DNA of 64,000 nt from Tardiphaga robiniae. GTDB taxonomy: Bacteria > Pseudomonadota > Alphaproteobacteria > Rhizobiales > Xanthobacteraceae. Of this stretch, positions 53,959-63,948 are shown piece by piece (the first letter of the stretch is position 1; each line of letters opens with the position of its first letter). The position numbers and the translations under genes are program-made. The DNA is taken from positions 231,014 to 295,013 of the forward strand of contig NZ_LVYV01000056.1 of the NCBI RefSeq assembly GCF_001618955.1, written 5' to 3'. Below the pieces are notes generated by a model, which was not told the DNA's origin, ran no database searches, and was given only the letters and a program-made list of their open reading frames with translations.

Positions 53959-54907
53959 CGACGCCGCTTAAGAAGCGCCCTCAGATGTGGATGATTAGAA
54001 AAGGCAGGAACTTGCCCGGCGCAACAACGCGCCCAAGGCGATCGTAGATTGGCGTAAAAAGAGAAAGACTAGGCGAGATGAGTGAGACCGAAGAATCTGC
54101 TATCGACCAAGAAACGCGCGGCGACGTCTGGATCATCTTCACCGAGAATTTCTGCAAGTCAGCCTGCAGGAATATGTCGAGAGATTCGGCGTGATTGCGA
54201 ACAACTGCGGATGTCCGCCGTGCTCTGCTCAGTGATGGCGGGGCTGCGGAAAGAACCATTCTTGGACCTAACATTAAACCATTGGGACGAAGCCGCCATT
54301 TTCGGAGCGCTCTTTTGCCTGGCAGCCGCTTGCAGTAGTGAAGCGACGAGGTCGCTATGAGAACCGCATTCGGCATCCTGCACCAGTTTTTCCGGTGGTG
54401 GGACGGGCACCCATGACCGTCGCCAAGAAGAAGAGCTCGCTTTTGCATTGCCATCGTCGCGGCAGCAATTATCACGGCGAGCTTTAAGTCGTTGATCGAG
54501 GCCCTGCAGAGTTTCGTTCGCGCGGCAGTCCGATCGCGGTGCGGCTAGCAAGGTGGGATCGGCGATCCGGCGCGGCAGACGCTATGCGATTAATCCGTTG
54601 AGAACTGTGCAGCTGTCCGTGAAAAACAGAGACGAAACTCTCCGTGAGACAACCCCGCATAGTGCGAATCGATGCGCGAAAAGATAGCCCAAGCGGCTCC
54701 GGCTGATGGGGCATCAGCCGGAGCCGCAAGGCGACAGGCACACGCTGAGAGCGGCATGCCTCCCGCAACCCGAAGACGGAACGGGAATCGAATGGTCGAA
54801 CCATGCGACGATCCCGCTCCGTCAAAAACTCACCTCGGACAGCTATCGCGGCCGCTGCGTAGCTATCGTCGCAGCGAACGAGCCGCAGAGACCGGCAACC
54901 GAGCACG
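53959..54907. other. Gene-poor stretch between trb remnant and efflux operon
   Basis: No intact gene is supportable. Around 54070-54190 on the minus strand, short protein-like runs in different frames (NHAESLDIFLQADL, then GEDDPDVAARFLVDSRFFG to a stop) hint at a decayed gene of unknown family. The upstream genes expected before trbB (coupling protein, relaxase) are not present. The strong stem-loop at 54693-54727 is listed separately. Confidence 0.4.
54693..54727 (-). terminator. Strong stem-loop downstream of the efflux operon
   Basis: GCGGCTCCGGCTGATG pairs perfectly with CATCAGCCGGAGCCGC across a 3-base loop, a 16-bp stem. It lies about 180 bases past the stop of the TolC-like gene. Read leftward it is followed by CTTGGGCTATCTTTT, a weak T-rich tail, so it probably ends the efflux operon. 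Confidence 0.65.
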
Positions 54908-56320
54908 CTATCTCTCCGACGGCGTTCGCAGGCCGAGCCATGCATCGCGCACCTGCTGGTAATGCACCTCCGGCAGATAATCGGGCGTGTTGAGAGCTAG
55001 TGTCCGGACATCCAGCCCGCCGACTGCGCCCAGCAAGATGTATGATGCGATCACACGGTCACGCAGTGCGCCGATCAGACGGGCTCTTGCCTGAATCAGA
55101 TCCTGCTGCGCGTTGAGGACATCGACGGTGGTTCGTTGGCCGCCTTGCGCTTCGCGCTGTACGCCCTGCAAGGCGACGCCGGCAGCCTTCACTTCGGCTT
55201 CTGCTGCGGAGACCGCGATCTTGCTGCCTTCATATGACACCCACGCGCCGACCGCAGCCGTGCGCGCCTGATTGCGGATCTGCTCGAGCACCTGACGGCT
55301 CTGCGTGGCCAGTTCCTTGGCTTGCCGCGTCTGGGCGGCAGCCAGCCCGCCGTCATAGAGCGGCACGGAGGCCTGGCCGACGATGGACGCCTGGTCCGTC
55401 CCGTAAGTGCCAAGCGTCGAGTCGGACTGCATCGAACGGCTGACATTCGCCTGCACGGCGACCGTCGGATACAGGCTGCTTTCCGCAACGCTGATGGTCG
55501 TCGTCGCTACATCGACATCGAACCGGGCAGCGAGAACGGCGGGATTGGCTGAGGTGGCCTGAGTGATCGCACCGTCGCGGCTGGTCGGCAGCAGCCGATC
55601 GACTGGTTCTGCGGGCGCCAACCGTGTGGGCGCAGCGCCGATGACCTGAAGGTACGTCGCCTGGTTGATGGCGAGACCGACTTCTGCAGCATTGAGATCG
55701 GCCTGCCCGCGCGCCAGCCGCGCTTCCGCCTGCGATGTATCGGTCGGCGTCACGTCGCCTGAGGCAAGACGCTTGCGCGCGACTTCGAGGGTCTCGCGCA
55801 AGGCGGACACGTTGGCACGTTGCGCATCCAGGAGTGACGTGCTCGCCAGCACGTTCGTGTAGGCCGTCACGGCATCGAGCAAAACGCCCTGACCGACATT
55901 GCGCAGCGCCTCACGGCCGCTCTTGACCTGAAATTCAGCCACGCGAACGCTGTTGGCGGTCTTGAACCCGTTGAACAGCGTCTGCGTCACGGTCACGCCG
56001 ATCGTCCACGGCTTGAGCGTCGCACTCTGGATGGTGTTGTCAGGCAGAAGATTGCGGACCGCCTGCAGGCCGACACCGAGCGTTGCGGCGACCTGCGGCC
56101 TGTATCCGGCCATCGCCTGCGGCACATTCTCGTCCGCCGCACGCTGCCGGGCGCGATCCGCATTGAGTTGTGGATTGGACTGATAGGCCTTCACCAGCGC
56201 GTCGTTCATGTTTTCCGCGCGAACGGCTCCGCCAGAAATCGTCAAGGCTGCAGTCACGCCAATGACCTGACAACTCGTCGATACCCGTCGCTGGCTCTTG
56301 ATGCTGCCCCGCTTCACCAT
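54908..56320 (-). CDS. TolC-family outer membrane efflux protein
   Basis: A 470-residue protein with a signal peptide (IGVTAALTISGGAVRAENMN). It has the repeated TolC features: ALVKAYQSNPQLNADRARQR at the start of each half, long helical stretches, SLYPTVAVQANVSRSM and GSKIAVSAAEAEVKAAGVAL. It forms the outer membrane channel for the pump encoded just upstream. The ATG at 56320 follows GGGGGCATGCG; the longer frame to 56365 is not needed. It comes 25 bases after the RND gene. Confidence 0.93.
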   Translation of the reverse strand: MVKRGSIKSQRRVSTSCQVIGVTAALTISGGAVRAENMNDALVKAYQSNPQLNADRARQRAADENVPQAMAGYRPQVAATLGVGLQAVRNLLPDNTIQSATLKPWTIGVTVTQTLFNGFKTANSVRVAEFQVKSGREALRNVGQGVLLDAVTAYTNVLASTSLLDAQRANVSALRETLEVARKRLASGDVTPTDTSQAEARLARGQADLNAAEVGLAINQATYLQVIGAAPTRLAPAEPVDRLLPTSRDGAITQATSANPAVLAARFDVDVATTTISVAESSLYPTVAVQANVSRSMQSDSTLGTYGTDQASIVGQASVPLYDGGLAAAQTRQAKELATQSRQVLEQIRNQARTAAVGAWVSYEGSKIAVSAAEAEVKAAGVALQGVQREAQGGQRTTVDVLNAQQDLIQARARLIGALRDRVIASYILLGAVGGLDVRTLALNTPDYLPEVHYQQVRDAWLGLRTPSER

Positions 56321-56345
56321 CGCATGCCCCCTACTGCCACGCCGA

Positions 56346-59300
56346 TCATTCTGCGGGCACGGCATTCGGCGCAGCCTCGACGGCGCGCTCGCGCTGCGAG
56401 AACATGCCGATCAGCACGGGCAGGACCAACAGAACCAGCACCGGCGCGAGCACGATGCCGCCAACCACGACCAAGGCCAACGGCCGCTGCACCTGTGACC
56501 CGATCTCGGTGGAGAATGCTGCCGGCAGAAGGCCGACGCAGGCGGCGATGCAGGTCATCATCACCGGACGGAACCGCGCGTGGCAGGCTTCGGCGAGCGC
56601 GTCCATCCGCGCCATGCCGGCGTCGATTTGCTCGTTGAAGTAGGACAGCAGAATGATGCCCTCCATCACCGAAATGCCGAACAGCGCGATGAACCCGATC
56701 GCCGCCGACACGCTGAACGCGGTGCCGGTCACGCCGAGCGTGAAGATGCCGCCGATCATCGCCATCGGAATGACGCTCAAAGCGAGGCACATGTCGCGGA
56801 ACGAGGAGAAGTGGAAATACAAGATGACGCTGATCAGGAGGATCGTGATCGGCACGATCACCTTGAGCCGCGCGATCGCATCCTGCAGATTTCCGAACTC
56901 GCCGACCCATTCCAGCCGGTAGCCCGGCGGCAACGTCACCTCGTCGGCGATCTTCTTCTGCGCTTCCAGCACCGTGCTGCCGAGATCGCGGCCGCGCACG
57001 CTGAACTTGATCGGCAGATAGCGCTGCTGCTGCTCGCGATAGATGAAGGACGCACCCGCCACCAGGTTGACGCTGGCGACTTCCTTCAACGGAATCTGCA
57101 CCACCGAGGAGCCGTTGCTGACGCCGATCGTCAGGCGCTCGATGGCGCCCATACTCTTGCGATAGGGCGAAGCCAGCCGAACCATGATCGGAAAGTGCCG
57201 GTCACTGCCGTCCTCATAGACCTCGCCGGCCGCCTGCCCGCCGATCGCAGTCTGCACGGCCGAATTGATATCGCCCGGCGCGAGGCCGTAACGCCCGGCG
57301 GCGTTGCGATCGACATCGATGCGGATGGTCGGCTGCCCGACCGAGTTGAACACCGCAAGATCGGTGACGCCGGGCACCGATTGCATGGCAGCCTTGATCT
57401 TCGCCGCCGTCTTCGTGAGCACATCGAGATCAGGCCCGAACAGCTTGATCGAGTTCTCGCCCTTCACGCCGGACACGGATTCCTGGACGTTGTCCTGGAT
57501 ATATTGGGAGAAGTTGAATTCGATGCCCGGAAACTCGCTGCTCAAGCGGTTCGAGAGCTCGTTGGTCAGCATCTCCTTATCGACATCCTTGCGCCACTCG
57601 CTGCGCGGGCGCAGCGGCACGAAGAATTCCGCATTGAAAAACCCGGTCGCGTCGGTGCCGTCGTCGGGCCGGCCCTGCTGCGACACCACCGTCTCGACCT
57701 CCGGATACCCCTTGATCAGCTTTCTGATCTGGTTGACGTATTTGTTGCCTTCATCGAGCGAGATCGACGGCGGCATCGAGGCACGCACCCACATATTGCC
57801 TTCCTCGAGCCGCGGCAGGAATTCGAGGCCGAGCGAGCGCGCCATCAGCAGCGATCCGAGCACCAGCAGGCCTACGACAGCCAGTGTCGCGCGGCGGCGG
57901 TCGAGCGCCAGCTTGAGCACCGGCTCATAGACCCGGCGCAGCCAGCGCACCACGACGGTCTCGACCTCCTTGACGCGTTCCGGCAGCAGCACCGCACTCA
58001 GGGCCGGCGACACCGTGAGTGTCGCGAGCAAGCCGCCGCTCAGCGCATAGGCATAGGTCTTGGCCATCGGCCCGAAAATATGCCCTTCAACGCCGCTCAG
58101 CGTGAACAGCGGCAGGAAGCCGACGATGATGATCAGCGCCGAGAAGAAGATCGCGCTGTTCACCTGGGTCGCCGCATCGAAGATCACCGCGAGCTTGCCC
58201 TTGAAGCCGCGGCGCAGCCCGGCTTGATCGGTCGCGCGCGCATGGCCGGCGAGATGCCTGAAGATGTTTTCCACCATGATCACGGTGGCGTCGACGATGA
58301 GGCCGAAATCGATCGCGCCTATCGATAGCAGGTTGGCCGACTCGCCCCTGATGACGAGAATGCCGATGGCAAAGAACAGCGCGAACGGAATCGTCGCGGC
58401 GACGATCATGGCGCTGCGGAGGTCGCCAAGGAACGTCCACTGCACGAAGAACACCAGCAGGATGCCGAAAGCGAGATTGTGCAGGACCGTATGCGTCGTC
58501 GCCTGGATCAGGTCGCTGCGGTCGTAGATGCGCTCGATCCGAACGCCTGGCGGCAAGATGCCGCTGGCATTGATATTGGCCACCTCCGCCTCGACACGCC
58601 GGATGGTCGGCAAGCTCTGCTGCCCGCGCCGCATCAGCACGATGCCCTGCACGATGTCGTCGTCATTGTCCTTGCCGGCAATGCCGAGCCGCGGCTTGGC
58701 ACCGACCGCCACTTCGGCGATGTCGCTGACGCGAATGGGATTGCCGCTCGACGAGGACAGCATGGTGTCACGCACCTCCTCGAGGGTGCGGATCAGGCCG
58801 ACGCCGCGCACCACGGCGGATTGCGGACCGATATCGACGGTGTTGCCGCCGACATTGATATTGCTGTTGTTGAGGACGGTGATCACCTGCGGCAGCGTGA
58901 GGCCCGCAGCATCCAGCTTGTTCAGATCGATATTGACGTCGAAAGTCTTGCTCTTTCCGCCCCAGCCGGTGACGTCGATGACGCCGGGCACCGAGCGGAA
59001 ACGTCGTGCGATTACCCATTCCTGCAGGGTCTTCAGATCCATCACGCCGTAATTCGACGGGCCGACGACCCGGTACCGGAAGATTTCGCCGATCGGGCTG
59101 GTCGGCGAAATCGTCGGCTGGGCACCATTCGGGAGCTGTGGCAACTGGCTGAGGCGGTTGAGCACTTTCTGCTCGGCTTCCTCATAGGTGACATCGTATG
59201 TGAATTGCAGCTTCACATCCGACAGGCCGAACAGCGAGATCGTCCGCATGGTCTTGAGATTCGGGACCGACGAGACCGCCTGCTCGATCGGGATCGTGAT

Positions 59301-59489
59301 GTAACGCTCGATTTCCTCGGCCGACTGCCCGGCACTCTGGGTCACGATATCGACCAACGGCGGCACCGGATCGGGATAGGATTCGATGTTCAGCTTCAGG
59401 AACGCGATGACGCCCGCGCCAAGCGACAGCACGAACAGGACGACAACAAGCACACGAAACTTAAGTGCGAATTCAACGATGGCGGTCAC
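56346..59489 (-). CDS. RND efflux pump, inner membrane subunit (CusA/CzcA-like HME group)
   Basis: A full-length 1047-residue pump with twelve membrane segments and two large periplasmic loops. The helix-4 motif SIGAIDFGLIVDATVIMVEN matches the heavy-metal-efflux branch (DFG, then VD and EN) rather than the multidrug branch. FYPD-like IESYPDPVPPLVDIVTQSAG begins the first loop. The start is GTG at 59489 after GAGGTAGC. The cargo could be a metal cation; this assignment is by motif only. Confidence 0.92.
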   Translation of the reverse strand: MTAIVEFALKFRVLVVVLFVLSLGAGVIAFLKLNIESYPDPVPPLVDIVTQSAGQSAEEIERYITIPIEQAVSSVPNLKTMRTISLFGLSDVKLQFTYDVTYEEAEQKVLNRLSQLPQLPNGAQPTISPTSPIGEIFRYRVVGPSNYGVMDLKTLQEWVIARRFRSVPGVIDVTGWGGKSKTFDVNIDLNKLDAAGLTLPQVITVLNNSNINVGGNTVDIGPQSAVVRGVGLIRTLEEVRDTMLSSSSGNPIRVSDIAEVAVGAKPRLGIAGKDNDDDIVQGIVLMRRGQQSLPTIRRVEAEVANINASGILPPGVRIERIYDRSDLIQATTHTVLHNLAFGILLVFFVQWTFLGDLRSAMIVAATIPFALFFAIGILVIRGESANLLSIGAIDFGLIVDATVIMVENIFRHLAGHARATDQAGLRRGFKGKLAVIFDAATQVNSAIFFSALIIIVGFLPLFTLSGVEGHIFGPMAKTYAYALSGGLLATLTVSPALSAVLLPERVKEVETVVVRWLRRVYEPVLKLALDRRRATLAVVGLLVLGSLLMARSLGLEFLPRLEEGNMWVRASMPPSISLDEGNKYVNQIRKLIKGYPEVETVVSQQGRPDDGTDATGFFNAEFFVPLRPRSEWRKDVDKEMLTNELSNRLSSEFPGIEFNFSQYIQDNVQESVSGVKGENSIKLFGPDLDVLTKTAAKIKAAMQSVPGVTDLAVFNSVGQPTIRIDVDRNAAGRYGLAPGDINSAVQTAIGGQAAGEVYEDGSDRHFPIMVRLASPYRKSMGAIERLTIGVSNGSSVVQIPLKEVASVNLVAGASFIYREQQQRYLPIKFSVRGRDLGSTVLEAQKKIADEVTLPPGYRLEWVGEFGNLQDAIARLKVIVPITILLISVILYFHFSSFRDMCLALSVIPMAMIGGIFTLGVTGTAFSVSAAIGFIALFGISVMEGIILLSYFNEQIDAGMARMDALAEACHARFRPVMMTCIAACVGLLPAAFSTEIGSQVQRPLALVVVGGIVLAPVLVLLVLPVLIGMFSQRERAVEAAPNAVPAE

Positions 59490-59503
59490 GGCGCTACCTC
59501 AAC

Positions 59504-60742
59504 TCAATAGGCGTTTGCAGCGCGGTCGATGAAGATGCTGCCCTTGACCACCACGCGCTCGCCGATATCGAGTCCTTCGAGCACCTGCACCCTGTCGCCG
59601 TCGATCAATCCGAGGCGAAGCTTGCGCATCTCCAATGTGTGATCGTCACGCGCAACCCAGATCCGCGGCTCGTCGCCCGTGTAGATGATCGCGCCTGACG
59701 GAATGTTCGGCGATAGCCGACGCTCGCCACCGTCGAACAATGTCGCGCTGGCGAACATTTCCGGCCGCAGCACGCCGTCGGAATTGTCGATCGTGCCACG
59801 CACGAGCAGGCGTCGAGAGACCGGATCGAAGGCGGATGCGACATAGTCGATGCGAGCGCGAAAGATTCTGTTGGGCGCGGCCAGCACCTTGAAGGAGACG
59901 TCCTGACCGAGCCGGACCTGCAGCGCATCGGTCTCCCGCACGAAGGCCACGAGCCAGACGGTCTTCAGATCGCCGATCACGAAGGCCGGATCGGACGCAC
60001 CGGTGCCGACATACTGGCCCGGGCCCAGCTTGCGCTGAACCACGGTGCCCGAGATCGGTGCGACGATGGTGGTGTCTGGATTGATCTGCCGCTTCTCTGC
60101 GAACTGGTCGATGGCCTGATCACTCAGGCCGAGAATGCGCAATTTGTTGCGCGCGGCCTCGATCGCCGTTTCGCCGGACCGCGCATCGTTCTGCGCTGTG
60201 GCGAGATCCGCTTGTGCCTGCTGCCAGTCCTTAAGCGGCACGGCCTTGCCGGCATAGAGATCGTTGGCCCGCTTCTCGATCGTCTCCGCGAGCTTCAGCT
60301 TCGATTTGGCCGTGTTGAAGGCGCTGCTGGCCGCCACGTAATCGTTGAGGCCTTGCACGGTGTCAGCCGCTTCCAGTACGAAGAGCGGTTGCCCCTTTTC
60401 GATCATCTCACCCGGCTTGGCGAAAATCTTGCTGGTCCGGCCGGCAAACGGGGAAAACACCGGCGTCGACGTTTCGTCATTAACCGCGATCTTGCCTTCG
60501 GTCGTGAATTCGGAACGAAATGCGTGGCCTTCGGGGGCAGCGAGTTCCAACGCCCGCCACTGCGCTTCGGTTGGCCGATAAACACCGTCGGCGGCTGGAT
60601 CGACAGCAGCGATTTTGCCATCGCCGACCGCCGCCTGCACATCGAAGAACTGCCGGCCGGCGACAAGAGCGGCCAGGCCGAGGCCGGCCAGGATCACGAT
60701 CGCAATGAGAATGGGGAGACGTTTCATCACTTCCGACGACAT
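59504..60742 (-). CDS. RND efflux periplasmic adaptor (HlyD/CusB family)
   Basis: About 412 residues. One N-terminal membrane anchor (LPILIAIVILAGLGLAALVA) precedes lipoyl/hairpin segments (FSPFAGRTSKIFAKPGEMIE, then TIVAPISGTVVQRKLGPGQY) and the beta-barrel part. It links the RND pump to the TolC channel. The frame extends to 60895, but the ATG at 60742 (or 60727) starts just before the anchor. First gene of the efflux operon, divergent from the two-component genes. Confidence 0.92.
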   Translation of the reverse strand: MSSEVMKRLPILIAIVILAGLGLAALVAGRQFFDVQAAVGDGKIAAVDPAADGVYRPTEAQWRALELAAPEGHAFRSEFTTEGKIAVNDETSTPVFSPFAGRTSKIFAKPGEMIEKGQPLFVLEAADTVQGLNDYVAASSAFNTAKSKLKLAETIEKRANDLYAGKAVPLKDWQQAQADLATAQNDARSGETAIEAARNKLRILGLSDQAIDQFAEKRQINPDTTIVAPISGTVVQRKLGPGQYVGTGASDPAFVIGDLKTVWLVAFVRETDALQVRLGQDVSFKVLAAPNRIFRARIDYVASAFDPVSRRLLVRGTIDNSDGVLRPEMFASATLFDGGERRLSPNIPSGAIIYTGDEPRIWVARDDHTLEMRKLRLGLIDGDRVQVLEGLDIGERVVVKGSIFIDRAANAY

Positions 60743-60808
60743 CACTGTTTGGTGGTAGCGGGCCGTCGCTTCAGACGATCCTCGGGCGCGATGCCGATAG
60801 CCTTCCAA

Positions 60809-60827
60809 CCTTACAGCAGCCTTACAG
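60809..60827. promoter_or_regulatory. Direct-repeat operator of the OmpR-type response regulator
   Basis: CCTTACAG-N3-CCTTACAG is a perfect direct repeat with an 11-base period, as OmpR/PhoB-type regulators require for binding on one face of the helix. It lies in the divergent region, 67 bases before the adaptor start and 90 before the response regulator start, so it could control both the pump and the regulator. Confidence 0.65.
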
Positions 60828-60916
60828 GCCTCCGGCGCTGCAGGCCCAAGGTTAAAGATCCTCAGGGCTTGCTCCCGGAGGGTCAGATCGGCCAAGTTCC
60901 GCGCGGGAGAATTTCC

Positions 60917-61591
60917 ATGCGGCTGCTTGTGATCGAAGATAATGACGAACTTGCAGGACTGCTCGCCCAGGGCCTGCGAACGGCGGGGTATGAGTCCGAT
61001 CGGTTCTCCTCGGTCGAAGATGCTAGGATCGCTCTGTCGACCGTCTCCTATGCCGCCCTCATTCTCGACCTTGGCCTTCCGGACGGCGATGGACTCGATG
61101 TGCTCCGGGAGTTGCGGCGCCGGAGCGATTCCATTCCCGTCATCCTGCTCACGGCCCGCGGCGGACTGGACGACCGGGTGTCCGGTCTGAAGCTCGGCGC
61201 CGACGACTATCTGGTGAAACCCTTCGCGCTCGAGGAACTGCTGGCGCGGATTGAGGCCCAGCTTCGACGGCCGGGCCAGTTGCTTGGCGCGTCGCTGAAG
61301 GTCGCCAATCTCAGCTTCGACACCCGCGAACGGCGATGCTTGATCGATGACACGCCCCAGCCGCTGTCAGTCCGCGAAACGACGGTGCTCGAACATCTGA
61401 TGCGCAGTAAGGGACGCGTGGTTTCCAAGCGGCAACTCGAGGACAGCATCTTCGGATTGTCGGAAGACGTCGGATCGAATGCCATCGAGGTCTATGTCCA
61501 CCGGCTGCGCAAGCAACTAAGCGAGAAAGGCTCGAAGGCGCAGATCCATACAATCCGCGGCGTCGGCTACCTCATTTCCGAGGACCAATAA
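60917..61591 (+). CDS. OmpR-family response regulator
   Basis: A 224-residue regulator of the CusR/QseB/TctD kind. Asp51 in LILDLGLPDGDG is the phosphorylation site, with acidic residues at 7-8 and Lys101 in LVKPF. The C-terminal winged helix has LSVRETTVLEHLMRSKGRVV and AIEVYVHRLRKQL. GGGAGAATTTCC precedes the ATG. The frame is open far upstream, but only because it is antisense to the adaptor gene. Next gene is its kinase, with the start directly after its stop. Confidence 0.95.
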   Translation: MRLLVIEDNDELAGLLAQGLRTAGYESDRFSSVEDARIALSTVSYAALILDLGLPDGDGLDVLRELRRRSDSIPVILLTARGGLDDRVSGLKLGADDYLVKPFALEELLARIEAQLRRPGQLLGASLKVANLSFDTRERRCLIDDTPQPLSVRETTVLEHLMRSKGRVVSKRQLEDSIFGLSEDVGSNAIEVYVHRLRKQLSEKGSKAQIHTIRGVGYLISEDQ

Positions 61592-62956
61592 GTGCGTCCT
61601 CTCAATTCGATTCTCTCACGTGTCGTGGTGCTACACATCGTGGCCGTTGCAATTACGTCGCTGGCGATGTGCATCGCGCTATCCTGGTTGCTCAATCGCG
61701 CAACCGACAATATCCATGACGAAGCGATGCGCAAGCAGGCGACGGCGATCGCCTCGCATCTGCGCATGGGGGCGGACGGAAAGCCCGCCCTGCAGCTGCC
61801 ACCCGATCTGCAAGGCATCTACTCGCAGCCCTATAACCGATATCTCTACGCCGTCGTCGACGAGAATGGTACCGTCCTGTTCTCGTCACAGGCCAACCAC
61901 GCGCCGGTCTTTTCGGACTGGGCGAAAACCGATCTCTCACTTGATGAAGCGCGGCGCGGCGATGCTACGATTTCGGGGGTGAGCCTTCGCAAAAATCTCG
62001 ATGGCAAGGACTTCTGGATACAAACCGGCGAAAATCTGTCGAACCGCGATGCCTTGACGGATGACATCACCCGGGGATTTTTCCGAGAGGTCGGATGGAT
62101 CACCGTTCCGATCCTGTTGATTCTGCTCGTGATCGATATCGCTATCTTCCGCAGAGCGCTGCGGCCGCTGAGACACGCGTCGCTGGTCGCTCAGAATATC
62201 GGACCGACACGCACGGATGTTCGCCTTCCCGCCGACAATATGCCGCTCGAGATCAAGCCGTTGATGATGGCGGTCAACCGTGCTCTGGATCGACTCGATG
62301 AAGGCTTTCGCGTGCAGCGCGAATTTGCAGCCGACGCGGCCCATGAACTGAGAACGCCGCTAACCGTTATTCGCACGCGACTGGATCTCGTCGGCAACCA
62401 GGAATTGGTCGCGAGCTTGCGCAGGGATCTCGACAGCATCAGCCACCTGGTCAATCAGCTTCTGGAATTCGCCGAGGTCGAGACCGCCGAAATCTCTCCT
62501 GACGAGATCGCAGATCTGAGGGAGATCTGCGAAAACGTTGCAGCATTTGTCGCGCCGCTCGCCATTTCCCAAAGAAAGACGGTCGCCCTGACGGGAGGCG
62601 AGGAGCCTGTGCTCGTCTTTGGTAATCGGGAGATGATCCGGCGGGCTGTGCTCAATCTCGCAAATAACGCGGTGGAGTACACCGCGGAAGGCACAACCGT
62701 CGAATTTTTGATTCAGCGAGACGGAACGCTAGGTATCAAGGACGCCGGCTCAGGGATCTCTCCAGACGAGCGGGAGCTTATATTTCAACGCTTTTGGCGC
62801 CGAGATCGGAAGCGTTCCGGGAGCACCGGCTTGGGTCTATCAATTGTCCGCAGGATAGTAGACATTCACGACGCATCAATTCGCATTGAAGACAATCCAA
62901 CCGGCGGGACCACCTTTACTGTAGCGTTTAGGGCATATCTCGATGGAACGCTCTAG
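61592..62956 (+). CDS. Sensor histidine kinase
   Basis: A 454-residue kinase. There are two membrane segments (about 10-34 and 168-187) around a periplasmic sensor region, then a HAMP-like linker (RRALRPLRHASLVAQNIG). The H-box AADAAHELRTPLTVIR has the phosphorylated His251, and N, G1 and G2 boxes follow (LNLANNAVEY, KDAGSGIS, GSTGLGLSIVRRI). The start is GTG at 61592, immediately after the response regulator stop. It probably senses the compound or metal exported by the divergent RND pump. Confidence 0.94.
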   Translation: MRPLNSILSRVVVLHIVAVAITSLAMCIALSWLLNRATDNIHDEAMRKQATAIASHLRMGADGKPALQLPPDLQGIYSQPYNRYLYAVVDENGTVLFSSQANHAPVFSDWAKTDLSLDEARRGDATISGVSLRKNLDGKDFWIQTGENLSNRDALTDDITRGFFREVGWITVPILLILLVIDIAIFRRALRPLRHASLVAQNIGPTRTDVRLPADNMPLEIKPLMMAVNRALDRLDEGFRVQREFAADAAHELRTPLTVIRTRLDLVGNQELVASLRRDLDSISHLVNQLLEFAEVETAEISPDEIADLREICENVAAFVAPLAISQRKTVALTGGEEPVLVFGNREMIRRAVLNLANNAVEYTAEGTTVEFLIQRDGTLGIKDAGSGISPDERELIFQRFWRRDRKRSGSTGLGLSIVRRIVDIHDASIRIEDNPTGGTTFTVAFRAYLDGTL

Positions 62957-63679
62957 ACCTCATATTGCGTTCCTGCGCTTCGTTGCCGGCGTAGGCCGCG
63001 CTCTATGAACTGCGGGGGCATAATTCTGTTAACGGCCGTAAGCGAGCCGGCCAGCATGAGAAAGCCGACGAAACCGGAGCGCTCAAGCTTGCAACCGGGT
63101 TTAGCACTGCTGTTGAACGTGCGGATCGGGTGGATACTGCAGGTCATAACGACCGCTTTGCCGAGTTAGCGAAGTCGTCAAACATAAACGCTGGTTTGGA
63201 TTTGACGGCTCTCCCGCCACCGCACAATTCACGACTGATCCGAGCGGACTACAAGGCGCCGCTCCACATATGTATAGCTAGGTGAATGAGGTAACTAGCT
63301 TAACTTATCAGGCCAACCGAACCCTTTGAGCGCCAGACCGACCGTTGCGTGTGCTTCTGGATTCGCTCCGGTCCGAAAAATTTAGCATCGCGTCCGACCG
63401 TGATCCGTGGTCGTAGCTATTTTGAAGAAGCCGAGATCGTCGAGTGGGAACAGCGGCGGGCGAGGAGTTCGGCGGCCTCGGCTGCTGAAGGTAGCTCGCA
63501 CAGCTAGTCGCTAGACGCCCCACACTTAATCCTGCTCTTTATTACATAAGATAGATTATGCGGCTCGTAGAGTTGCGAGGCACACCGTCACGGACGCCTC
63601 AAGGCCAAGCCCTACGGGCGCTGCGTGGCCTTGAAGCGTCAGATCACGTTTCAGCAACTGACGTGTTCCAACTATGCTG
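62957..63679. other. Gene-poor stretch with a possible DNA-binding protein remnant
   Basis: No intact gene. On the plus strand a frame ending at the TAG near 63507 reads SRPTVIRGRSYFEEAEIVEW, similar in style to the C-terminus of small AlpA-like DNA-binding proteins of phages and integrative elements. It has no usable start and is probably a remnant. The region is AT-richer than the neighbouring operon. Confidence 0.3.
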
Positions 63680-63890
63680 AGCGCGGCCCGAATGATGGCG
63701 GCGCCAGCTAAGCAGACGGCCGCACCCGAGAGTCCCAACGGTCCGGCCTGTGACCTTCCGCCAGCCACAGCCACAGCACCGACGCGATGATGTAGATGCC
63801 GCCATAGGCCGCGTAAGTGCGTCCAGCGGCTTTGCTATCGACGAGGGTTAGCAGATAAGCAAACAGCACTAGAGCCAATCGACATTGAGG
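63680..63890 (-). pseudogene. ynfA: ynfA (UPF0060) remnant
   Basis: On the minus strand the YnfA core is easy to read: [49 protein letters not shown]. It then breaks; one base is missing near 63730, after which the family C-terminus [14 protein letters not shown] appears in another frame. The first 40 or so residues are absent, and an IS5-type element begins in that place. YnfA proteins are small four-helix inner membrane proteins; this copy cannot be functional. Confidence 0.8.
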
Positions 63891-63948
63891 ATTCCCAAGA
63901 GGTCTAATCGCTGATTCATAGGGTTCCGTGATTTGGACGGAGCATGTG

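Noticed and set aside
56580..58328. 582-codon open frame on the plus strand
   Set aside because: It is antisense to the full-length RND pump gene, is rich in His, Arg and Asp, and resembles no protein. Long shadow frames are expected opposite high-GC genes.
58479..59510. 343-codon open frame on the plus strand
   Set aside because: Antisense to the start of the RND pump gene, with the same shadow composition.
60212..60916. Upstream extension of the response regulator frame
   Set aside because: The 235 extra codons are antisense to the adaptor gene. The regulator family begins at the ATG at 60917, which has its own ribosome site.
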